A stretch of 64,000 bases of DNA from JAZBPO01 sp963691775 (lineage in GTDB: Bacteria > Pseudomonadota > Gammaproteobacteria > Pseudomonadales > Azotimanducaceae): NCBI GenBank assembly GCA_963691775.1, contig OY829369.1, forward strand, positions 558,001 through 622,000, written 5' to 3'. The translations under genes and the position numbers were made by a program. Positions 7,256 to 14,721 of the stretch are shown piece by piece. The notes under the pieces are model-generated. The model saw only the letters and a list, made by a program, of their open reading frames with translations. It searched no databases and had not been told where the DNA came from. Position 1 is the stretch's first letter. Every line of letters begins with the position of its first letter.

Positions 7256-9655
7256 ATGGATATCGAGCACGATACCGGTGAAGCCGTCGAACGTTCGAAG
7301 GGGGACGGTCAGAGCATCCTCCTACCACGTGACGCCCTTCCGGGCGCAATCACGATCCTGCCCCAGGAAGCGCGTCCCGTGTTCCCGGGCCAGGCCTTTC
7401 CCATCGTCATGCATGCAGAGCACTGGCAGAGCACCGTGGAAGCCGTGCAGGCGCGCGACCAGAACGTCATCGGCGTGGTTGCGAGCCGTCGCGCCTTCGA
7501 TTCCGCCCCGAACGCCGGCGACCTGTTCGAGATCGGCACCCTGTGCCGGATTCATCGAGTCCACCGCGACGGCGAACAGCTGCATGTGCTCCTCGAAGGC
7601 GTGCAACGCTTCAGCATCCGCAACTGGCTTGCCTCCGAAGTCCCCCTTGCCGCTCAGGTCCGCTACTACCCAGAGGCAGCGGACCCGGACCCGGCAAATG
7701 CGGAGGAGATCAAGGCCTACGCCGTCGCGATCATCAATACGATCAAGGAACTGGTACCGCTCAACCCCCTGTACGGCGAGGAGCTGAAGCTATTTCTCAC
7801 TCGCTCGAATCCGAACGAGCCGGCCATGCTCGCAGATTTCGCTGCAAGCCTGACCACGTCTTCCCGGGAGGAGCTGCAGGAAATTCTCGAAACCTTCGCG
7901 CTCCTGCCGCGCCTCGAGCGTGTGCTCTCACTCCTTCAGCGAGAGGTCGGGATCGCGCGCACCCAGCAGGAAATCCGGGCGCACGTCGAATCCACGATTT
8001 CCGCCAACCAGCGTGAGGCGCTCCTTAAGCAGCAATTGGACTTCATCCAGCGCGAACTGGGGCTCACCAAGGACGACCGCACAGCAGAGATAGAGGACTT
8101 CCGCAGCCGCCTCGCCGAGCGCACGCTGCCAACAGCGGCGCACGAGCGCATCGAGGAAGAGCTCGGCCGATTGGCCCTGCTGGAGACCGGTTCTCCAGAG
8201 TACGGCGTCGTGCGGAACTGGCTCGAATGGACGACGGATCTACCCTGGGGGGTCTCGAGCGAGGACGCGCAGGACCTCGCAGCGGCCGCCGCGGGCCTCG
8301 ATGCTGGCCACGACGGGCTCGATGACATCAAGGAACGCATTCTGGAGTTTCTCGGCCTCGGTCTGATGAAGGGCGACGTCGGCGGCTCGATCCTGCTCTT
8401 CGTCGGCCCCCCGGGCGTTGGCAAGACCTCCCTCGGGCGCGCCATCGCCGACGCCATGGGCCGGAAGTTTCATCGTTTCTCGGTAGGCGGCATGCGCGAT
8501 GAAGCCGAAATCAAGGGCCACCGCCGCACCTACGTCGGCGCGCTGCCCGGCAAGCTGATCCGCGCACTACGAGAAGCCGGCACCGAGAACCCGGTCATCA
8601 TGCTGGACGAGATCGACAAGATCGGAGCGAGCTATCAGGGCGATCCCGCATCCGCTCTGCTGGAAGTGCTCGACCCGGAACAGAACGACACTTTTCGAGA
8701 CCACTATCTCGACCTGGACGTCGACCTCTCGAAGGTTCTCTTCGTGTGCACGGCGAACCAGCTCGACACGATTCCCGGACCATTGCTCGATCGGATGGAG
8801 ATCATCCAGCTCTCCGGCTATCTCGCCGAGGAGAAAATCGAGATCGCCCGCAATCACCTGCTGCCCAGGCAGATACGCCGAGCCGGACTGAAGCGCGATC
8901 GGCTGCGCATCCACAAGAAGGCTCTGCGCCGGATCGTTGACGGCTACGCGCGCGAAGCAGGCGTCCGGCAACTTGAAAAGCAGCTCGGCACGATCGTGCG
9001 CAAGGCGGTCATGCAGATGCTGCGCGGCGAGCGCGACCGCGTCACGGTCCGGGCCGAGGATGTCGAGACCTTCCTCGGGCAGCCGCGCTTTCGGGACGAT
9101 ACGCCGCTCAGAGGCGTCGGCATCGTGACGGGCCTCGCCTGGACCGCCATGGGCGGTGCAACGCTCCCCGTGGAACTGAAACGCATACATGACGATTCAC
9201 GCGCGCTGACGGTCACAGGCCAGCTCGGCGACGTCATGCAGGAATCCGCCCGCATTGCCCTCGATCACGTCGTCGCGGACGCAGCGCGCTACGGCATCGA
9301 CGCGCACTGGTTCGACGCAGCCAACCTGCACATCCATGTCCCCGCCGGCGCAACCCCGAAAGATGGCCCGAGCGCCGGGGTGACCATGGCGACGGCCCTC
9401 GTTTCCATCGCCACCGGACGTGCACCGGCAGGGGATCTCGCCATGACCGGCGAGCTGACCCTGACCGGCAAGGTGTACCCGGTCGGCGGTATCCGTGAGA
9501 AGCTCCTCGCGGCCAAGCGATCAGGCGTGAAGCGGGTGCTCCTGCCGGCAGCAAACGCGCCAGACGTCGCGGAGATTCCGGCCCACGTCGTGGCCGGCCT
9601 GCACATCGACTTCGTTGACGAGTTCGCGGAGGTCGTGGCGCGGGCCTTCCCCTGA
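7256..9655 (+). CDS. lon: ATP-dependent protease Lon (La)
   Basis: Cytosolic AAA+ serine protease of 799 residues, the normal length for LonA. The N-terminal substrate-recognition domain (residues about 15-215) is followed by a coiled-coil segment. The AAA+ module has Walker A GPPGVGKT (about 384-391) and Walker B VIMLDEIDK, and the C-terminal S16 protease domain ends the protein. The catalytic dyad is S706 (PKDGPSAG) and K749 (IREKLLAA), 43 residues apart as in E. coli Lon. It removes misfolded and regulatory proteins. A GCGAGG ribosome site precedes the ATG. The N-terminus MDIEHDTGEAVERSKGDG is divergent from E. coli but the core is complete. Confidence 0.97.
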   Translation: MDIEHDTGEAVERSKGDGQSILLPRDALPGAITILPQEARPVFPGQAFPIVMHAEHWQSTVEAVQARDQNVIGVVASRRAFDSAPNAGDLFEIGTLCRIHRVHRDGEQLHVLLEGVQRFSIRNWLASEVPLAAQVRYYPEAADPDPANAEEIKAYAVAIINTIKELVPLNPLYGEELKLFLTRSNPNEPAMLADFAASLTTSSREELQEILETFALLPRLERVLSLLQREVGIARTQQEIRAHVESTISANQREALLKQQLDFIQRELGLTKDDRTAEIEDFRSRLAERTLPTAAHERIEEELGRLALLETGSPEYGVVRNWLEWTTDLPWGVSSEDAQDLAAAAAGLDAGHDGLDDIKERILEFLGLGLMKGDVGGSILLFVGPPGVGKTSLGRAIADAMGRKFHRFSVGGMRDEAEIKGHRRTYVGALPGKLIRALREAGTENPVIMLDEIDKIGASYQGDPASALLEVLDPEQNDTFRDHYLDLDVDLSKVLFVCTANQLDTIPGPLLDRMEIIQLSGYLAEEKIEIARNHLLPRQIRRAGLKRDRLRIHKKALRRIVDGYAREAGVRQLEKQLGTIVRKAVMQMLRGERDRVTVRAEDVETFLGQPRFRDDTPLRGVGIVTGLAWTAMGGATLPVELKRIHDDSRALTVTGQLGDVMQESARIALDHVVADAARYGIDAHWFDAANLHIHVPAGATPKDGPSAGVTMATALVSIATGRAPAGDLAMTGELTLTGKVYPVGGIREKLLAAKRSGVKRVLLPAANAPDVAEIPAHVVAGLHIDFVDEFAEVVARAFP

Positions 9656-9688
9656 TTCGGGCAAGGCACAGCTGAGTGGAGGCTCTGC

Positions 9689-10432
9689 GTGAGCGGGATA
9701 TTGCAGCGCCTGGGCGAGCGGCTCGCGAGCTATCTGACCCGGCCTCGACCGAATCTCCGGCCTGCACCGGTCGCCGGCGGCGTTGACTGGCGCGAGCATC
9801 TGCAGCCCTGCGATGTGCTGCTGGTCGACGGCGCGTCGAAAGTGTCTGCGGCCATCAAGTACCTGACCCAGTCAACCTGGTCCCACGCGGCCCTGTACGT
9901 CGGCGAGATGCCCGGACTGGAGCGCGACGGCACCCCCGCAACGCTCATCGAGGCCGATATGACAGAGGGGGTGCGGGCGATGCCGCTGGCGGCGTATGCA
10001 GCCTACAACGTCCGCATCTGTCGCCCGGCGGAACTGACGCGCGAGGATGCCGCGAGCGTTGTGCGCTTTGCGGTGGGCGCGCTCGGGCAGCAGTACGATC
10101 TGCGCAACGTTCTTGACCTTGCTCGCTACCTGCTGCCGGAACCGCCGGTTCCCCTGCGCATGCGCCGCCACCTGATGATGCTGGGATCCGGCGAACCCAC
10201 GCGTGCAATCTGCTCCACCCTGATCGCCCGCGCCTTCCACAGCGTGCGCTATCCGATCATCCCGGAAGTGCATGCGGAACATCCGGACGGTCCGCGTTTC
10301 TCGCGCCGCCATCACAGCTTCATCACCCCGCGAGATTTCGACCTATCGCCCTACTTCGGCGTCGTCAAGCCGACCCTGAGCGAACACTTCGACTACCGCG
10401 CGTTTCCCTGGCACGACCAGGGATCGGCCTGA
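9689..10432 (+). CDS. YiiX/YebB-like permuted NlpC/P60 cysteine hydrolase
   Basis: A 247-residue protein with a GTG start and a GTGGAGG ribosome site. The motif pattern is that of circularly permuted papain-like enzymes (YiiX, YaeF). LQPCDVLLVDGASKVSAAI is followed by STWSHAALYVGE, carrying the catalytic His, and the catalytic Cys comes late, in RAICSTLIARAF. These enzymes are thought to act on amide bonds of peptidoglycan peptides or lipids; the substrate here is unknown. No signal peptide is evident. It follows lon by 33 bases and may be co-transcribed. Confidence 0.8.
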   Translation: MSGILQRLGERLASYLTRPRPNLRPAPVAGGVDWREHLQPCDVLLVDGASKVSAAIKYLTQSTWSHAALYVGEMPGLERDGTPATLIEADMTEGVRAMPLAAYAAYNVRICRPAELTREDAASVVRFAVGALGQQYDLRNVLDLARYLLPEPPVPLRMRRHLMMLGSGEPTRAICSTLIARAFHSVRYPIIPEVHAEHPDGPRFSRRHHSFITPRDFDLSPYFGVVKPTLSEHFDYRAFPWHDQGSA

Positions 10433-10434
10433 CC

Positions 10435-10833
10435 TCAGTCGACGGCAGCCGCCTTCAGCAATTCGAGGGGCACAAGCTCCAGGGTGCTGAGGTGCGTCGC
10501 CGCAAGCACGACCGGCGGCGCCGCGCCGGCCTCGTGCGCTTCCAGCCAGCGCGCCGCACACAGGCACCACTGGTCGCCATCCTTCAGGCCCGGAAACGCG
10601 AACTCCGGTCGCGGCGTCACGAGATCATTGCCGCGCGCGACCGAGAACGCGAGAAATGCGTCCGTCACGCGCGCACAGACCACGTGTCGTCCGAGATCGC
10701 TGGCGTCCGTGTGGCAGCAGCCATCGCGGAAGTAACCCGTGAGCGGTTCGTGTGAACAGGGCGCCAGTTCGCCTCCGAGCACGTTCCGCGCGCGCCGCCC
10801 GCCCGGTCCGCTGCCATCCTCTCGATCGAACAC
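10435..10833 (-). CDS. DUF2237 family protein
   Basis: A 132-residue protein with the complete DUF2237 signature: LTGYFRDGCCHTDASDLG, HVVCARVTDAFLAFS, GNDLVTPRPEFAFPGL, then GDQWCLCAARWLEA and VVLAATHLSTLELVPLELL. Several conserved Cys residues (GCC, CAR, WCLC) could bind metal. The function is not known. The GTG start at 10833 has GAGGAG five bases upstream, located over the stop codon of the GST gene, so the two are a coupled pair. Confidence 0.88.
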   Translation of the reverse strand: MFDREDGSGPGGRRARNVLGGELAPCSHEPLTGYFRDGCCHTDASDLGRHVVCARVTDAFLAFSVARGNDLVTPRPEFAFPGLKDGDQWCLCAARWLEAHEAGAAPPVVLAATHLSTLELVPLELLKAAAVD

Positions 10834-10842
10834 GTTCGCTCC

Positions 10843-11490
10843 TCAGCGGGCTTCGCCCGTCTCTTCAGCGTCGAGCACCTCGGTCTCGACCTCGGCGAGG
10901 GCGCACCAATCGCGCACCTCCGGATGTTCGAAGAGCCGCTCCATCCACAATGCCGCCAGTTCCGGGACGGCGACGCCATAGGTTCTGAAGCGGAAGGCCA
11001 CCGGCGCCCAGAACGCATCGGCGATGCCCCAGGGGCCATAAAGTCCGGCGCGCTCGTCATCGTGAAGCGTCAGCGCCTCGCACCAGAGACCGATCACCCG
11101 TTCGATCTGCCCGGTGAGCTGGGCATCGATCGCGACGGTACGCCGGGCCCGAATGTTCATGGGCATATGGTCACGCAGAGCCGCGAAGCCGGAATGCATC
11201 TCGCTGACCGCACAGCGCGCATGTGTTCGCAGACCCCGTTCTGCAGGCCAGCCGTGACCGGTGTGCTCTGCGACGTACTCGCAGATGGCGAGGGAATCCC
11301 AGATCGTGAGATCGCCGTCGATGAGCACCGGGACCTGCGCTGCCGCCGAGTAGACGCGAATCTGGTCGCCGAACTCAGGCGTATCGAGGGGAATACGCAC
11401 CACCTCCGGGGCGAGGCCGGCAAAGCGCACGGCGAGCCAGGCGCGGAGCGACCAGGATGAATAATTGCGATTGCCGATCACGAGCTTCAT
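10843..11490 (-). CDS. Glutathione S-transferase family protein
   Basis: A 215-residue soluble protein. The N-terminal thioredoxin fold starts MKLVIGNRNYSSWSLRAW, where a Ser of the SSWS stretch is the likely catalytic residue of this bacterial GST subgroup. The cis-Pro motif AQVPVL and the glutathione-binding WDSLAICEY follow at about residues 50-70. The all-helical C-terminal domain completes a normal length. It probably conjugates or reduces small electrophiles. It is transcribed divergently from the photolyase gene and leads a two-gene unit with the DUF2237 gene. Confidence 0.88.
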   Translation of the reverse strand: MKLVIGNRNYSSWSLRAWLAVRFAGLAPEVVRIPLDTPEFGDQIRVYSAAAQVPVLIDGDLTIWDSLAICEYVAEHTGHGWPAERGLRTHARCAVSEMHSGFAALRDHMPMNIRARRTVAIDAQLTGQIERVIGLWCEALTLHDDERAGLYGPWGIADAFWAPVAFRFRTYGVAVPELAALWMERLFEHPEVRDWCALAEVETEVLDAEETGEAR

Positions 11491-11542
11491 GGGCCGAGCC
11501 CTGGCGGCGTCCGGAAGCGCGGCAGTGTGCCCGACTGATCGC

Positions 11543-11548
11543 TACAAT
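11543..11548 (+). promoter_or_regulatory. Possible -10 element upstream of the photolyase gene
   Basis: TACAAT lies 64 bases before the photolyase start in the divergent gap with the GST gene. No convincing -35 box is seen, so this is weak. Confidence 0.25.
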
Positions 11549-11612
11549 GCGCGACCCGAGGGGCATTGCCCCACTCCGACACCACGGGCGTGGCTGCATC
11601 GGAACCTCGCCC

Positions 11613-13196
11613 ATGTCTCCCTTGTCCATCGCATGGCTGAAGCGCGATCTGCGTCTGCACGATCATGCCGCGCTCGCCGCCGCTGCGCGCGAAACCTCGC
11701 ACGCGGGCAGCACCCTCCTGCCGCTCTACGTGCTCGAACCTGCACTCTGGCGCGCAGGCGATCTCGATCTACAGCACTGGCAATGGATCCGCGCATCCCT
11801 GGAAGAGCTGCGCGACGCCCTTGCGGAACGGGGCGCGCACCTGCTCGTGCGCGCGGGCAACGCCGTCGACGTGCTCGCGGACCTCCACCGGCTCCGGGGC
11901 ATTCGCAGCCTGCACAGCCATCAGGAAACGGGGCTCGAGACTACCTTCGCCCGCGATCGCGCAGTCGCCGCATTCTGCCGCGCGTCCGGAATTCCGTGGC
12001 ATCAGCACATGCAGTTCGGCGCGTTTCGCCCGCAGGGTAATCGCGACGGCTGGGCCGGGCGCTGGGAAGCGCTCATGGCGGAGCCGGAGGCGACCCTACC
12101 CGCGCAATTGGGCGGCGCGGAGCTGACAGGGCTGGGCAGCACGGCACTGCCCGAACGGCCCGTTCCGGAACTTCAGGCGCTGCATCCGGCCGTGGCGTCG
12201 CGCCGCTGGGATCAGGCGCCGGGCGAGGCAGCTGGCCTCGCACGCCTCGACAGCTTTCTCGCCCATCGCGGAGCGGCCTATCACAAGGAGATGTCGAGCC
12301 CCGCCTCGGCCGCAGAGGCCTGTTCGCGACTGTCCGCATCGCTCGCGTGGGGCAACGTGTCCATGCGTCGCATCGTTGCGCACACGAGAGAGGCACAGCG
12401 AGCACTGAAGGCAAACGACGGACACACGGCGGACGGCGTTCGCTATGCCCGCGGCGCGCTCGTCTCGTTCGGAGCGCGCCTGCACTGGCATTGTCACTTC
12501 ATGCAGAAGCTCGAGGGCGAACCGGCGCTGGAGTTCCACTGCTTCAATCGAGCGATCGACGAAGTGCGCCCGCGGCCAGGACCGGCGGGCCACCTCGAGG
12601 CATGGTGCAGCGGCCGCACGGGCCTGCCATTCGTGGATGCGTGCATGCGCCAATTGCAGACCACCGGCTGGATCAACTTCCGCATGCGCGCGATGCTGGT
12701 CGCGACCGCCGCCTATCATCTGTGGCTCGACTGGCGCGACTTCCGCGACTTCCTCGGCCGCCAGTTCATCGACTACGAACCGGGCATCCACGTCTCGCAG
12801 ATCCAGATGCAGTCGGGCGTGACCGGAATCAACACGCTGCGTATCTACAACCCCGTGAAGCAGGGCCACGACCAGGATCCGGAGGGAGACTACGTCCGGC
12901 GATGGGTGCCGGAGCTTGCAGGCCTTGCAGGGCCCTCCGTCCATGAACCGTGGGCCGCTGGACCGCTCGAACTCGCTGCAGCGGGGATCGAACTCGATCG
13001 CGACTATCCGATGCGGATCGTCGACCACGTCGAAGCAGCGCGCGTCGCTCGCACTCGCCTGGGTTCGGCGCTCGCGACGCCGGAAGCCCGGCAGGAGTCG
13101 GCACGCGTCATGCGCGAGCACGGCAGCCGGAAGAGCAGAGAGCGACGGCGGACGAAGCGCAGCGGCTCTTCGCGCACCCAGCGTACTGCATCCTGA
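11613..13196 (+). CDS. Cryptochrome/photolyase family protein (DNA photolyase)
   Basis: A 527-residue flavoprotein that probably repairs UV photoproducts with light. The ATG at 11613 is chosen because the family N-terminus begins there (LSIAWLKRDLRLHDHAAL); the frame is open upstream. Residues 1-170 form the antenna-binding Rossmann domain; about 220-480 form the helical FAD domain (SLAWGNVSMRR, WCSGRTGLPFVDACMRQL, GWINFRMRAML). Where classical CPD photolyases have a W-x-W-S-A-S-T-G-x-D-A-x-P-Y stretch, this one has QMQSGVTGINTLRIYNPVKQ. That marks a separate, less studied subgroup. The C-terminal 25 residues are strongly basic (RKSRERRRTKRS). It ends three bases before the convergent antiporter stop. 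Confidence 0.88.
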   Translation: MSPLSIAWLKRDLRLHDHAALAAAARETSHAGSTLLPLYVLEPALWRAGDLDLQHWQWIRASLEELRDALAERGAHLLVRAGNAVDVLADLHRLRGIRSLHSHQETGLETTFARDRAVAAFCRASGIPWHQHMQFGAFRPQGNRDGWAGRWEALMAEPEATLPAQLGGAELTGLGSTALPERPVPELQALHPAVASRRWDQAPGEAAGLARLDSFLAHRGAAYHKEMSSPASAAEACSRLSASLAWGNVSMRRIVAHTREAQRALKANDGHTADGVRYARGALVSFGARLHWHCHFMQKLEGEPALEFHCFNRAIDEVRPRPGPAGHLEAWCSGRTGLPFVDACMRQLQTTGWINFRMRAMLVATAAYHLWLDWRDFRDFLGRQFIDYEPGIHVSQIQMQSGVTGINTLRIYNPVKQGHDQDPEGDYVRRWVPELAGLAGPSVHEPWAAGPLELAAAGIELDRDYPMRIVDHVEAARVARTRLGSALATPEARQESARVMREHGSRKSRERRRTKRSGSSRTQRTAS

Positions 13197-13199
13197 CGC

Positions 13200-14453
13200 C
13201 TAGTCTCTCGCTGCATCCAGCCGGCGACCCAATCGCCGGGCCAGCGGCGCGATCGTGAGCCCTTGAACAAGGATCGAGAACACAACGATCAGATAGGTCG
13301 CCGTGAGGATGAGCGGTTTGTATTCGCTGTCCGGCAGCGACAGCGCGAGGGCAACGGAAATTCCGCCCTTGAGCCCGCCCCAGGTCATGATCGGGATGAC
13401 GTCCCGCCCCAGTTCCTTGAATGGCTTCAGCAGGAGCACGGGTACGGCGACCGCAGCGAAGCGGCCACCGAGTGCGAGCAACATCCCGCCGACGATGCCG
13501 GGCACGAAACTCGCCTCGAAGGTCAACGCGAACACCTCGATCCCGATCAGAAGAAACAGGACTGCGTTAAGGATCTCGTCCAGCAGTTTCCAGAACGCGT
13601 CGACATATTCCCGCGTCGTGACCGACATGCCCTGCTTCATGCCGACGTGCCCGATCAGAAGGCCCGACACAACGGCCACGATCGGCGCGGAGACGTGGAG
13701 CGCGATCGCCAGTTCGTATCCTCCGAAGGCCAGGGCCAGCGTAAGCAGTACCTCAAGCGAGTAGTCATCGATGCGGCGCATGAGCTGAAAGACGCTCCAG
13801 CCGAGCGCTGCACCGAGCAGCGCGCCCCCCACGGCTTCCTGCACAAACAGCAGGCCGGCATCGAAGGCCGTGGCCGGCTCTGCCCCGGGTGCGGGAAACG
13901 CCAGACCCACGAGGACAAGGAACACGACATACGCGACGCCGTCGTTGAACAGGCTTTCGCCGGCGATCTTCGTCTCCAGCTCGGGCCGCAGCCTCGCTTC
14001 GCGCAACACACCCAGCACCGCCACCGGATCGGTCGGAGACACGATCGCACCGAACACCAGAGCCACGAGCAACGGGACGCCTGCGAGGACAGAGAACCCC
14101 GCGCCCACCACGGTGACGGACAGCGCAACGCCAATGGTCGCCATGAGCAGTACCGCCCAGGCCTGAGCCCTCAACTGATCGAGCTTGACGTGGAGCGCAC
14201 CAGCGAAGAGCAGGAGCCCGAGCATGCCTTCGAGGAGCGCATCGGAGAATTCGATACCAAGCACGACACCGCGGAGCGTCGCCGCGATGCCGAGGGCGGG
14301 CAGCGCCGCATCCAGCCCCATGGCCGCCAGCGACGCAGCCAATGCGACGACGAGGATGCCGATGGCTTGCGGCAGCCGCAGAAAGAGATGATTGATGACG
14401 CCGAAGGCAGCCGCGAGCACCACGATCAAAGAGGAGATCTGGAGCAGGTTCAG
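13200..14453 (-). CDS. Monovalent cation:proton antiporter, CPA1 (NhaP) family
   Basis: Inner-membrane Na+/H+ (or K+/H+) antiporter of about 417 residues with 12 predicted membrane helices. Family features include GVVLGIEFSDALLEGMLG, the ion-site region GAIVSPTDPVAVLGVLREA and AGESLFNDGVAYVVF, and the late WGGLKGGISVALALSLP. No ATG, GTG or TTG occurs in frame where the protein should begin. A perfect GGAGG at 14463-14467 instead precedes in-frame CTG codons. The CTG at 14453 (nine bases after GGAGG) gives the expected N-terminus LNLLQISSLIVV, so a CTG start is proposed. It is divergent from the BVMO fusion gene. Confidence 0.87.
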   Translation of the reverse strand: MNLLQISSLIVVLAAAFGVINHLFLRLPQAIGILVVALAASLAAMGLDAALPALGIAATLRGVVLGIEFSDALLEGMLGLLLFAGALHVKLDQLRAQAWAVLLMATIGVALSVTVVGAGFSVLAGVPLLVALVFGAIVSPTDPVAVLGVLREARLRPELETKIAGESLFNDGVAYVVFLVLVGLAFPAPGAEPATAFDAGLLFVQEAVGGALLGAALGWSVFQLMRRIDDYSLEVLLTLALAFGGYELAIALHVSAPIVAVVSGLLIGHVGMKQGMSVTTREYVDAFWKLLDEILNAVLFLLIGIEVFALTFEASFVPGIVGGMLLALGGRFAAVAVPVLLLKPFKELGRDVIPIMTWGGLKGGISVALALSLPDSEYKPLILTATYLIVVFSILVQGLTIAPLARRLGRRLDAARD

Positions 14454-14721
14454 GGTCAGGGTCCTCCACAGGATCGATATGGCCGACGCGCGCGAAGAGC
14501 ATACCGCTCGAGCGCCGCATCGAAGGGGTGCGATTCGATGGCGGAAGTCGTAGTTTTGGGGACCGGGCCAGCAAGGCACCGCGCTTCGATGTGACTCGCG
14601 ATGCGGCAGAGACCGCAGCGGGCACGCGCGCCGACATGCGAGCGACGATTCCGGCGACATCGGCGGCACCGTCGCACACGGCGACGCCAGCGCGATCCAG
14701 ACCAGTGAGGGAGAGAAACTC

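Noticed and set aside
13263..14594. A 443-codon plus-strand frame opposite the CPA1 antiporter
   Set aside because: Very Arg/Asp/Gln/His-rich mirror of a membrane protein, a typical shadow frame.
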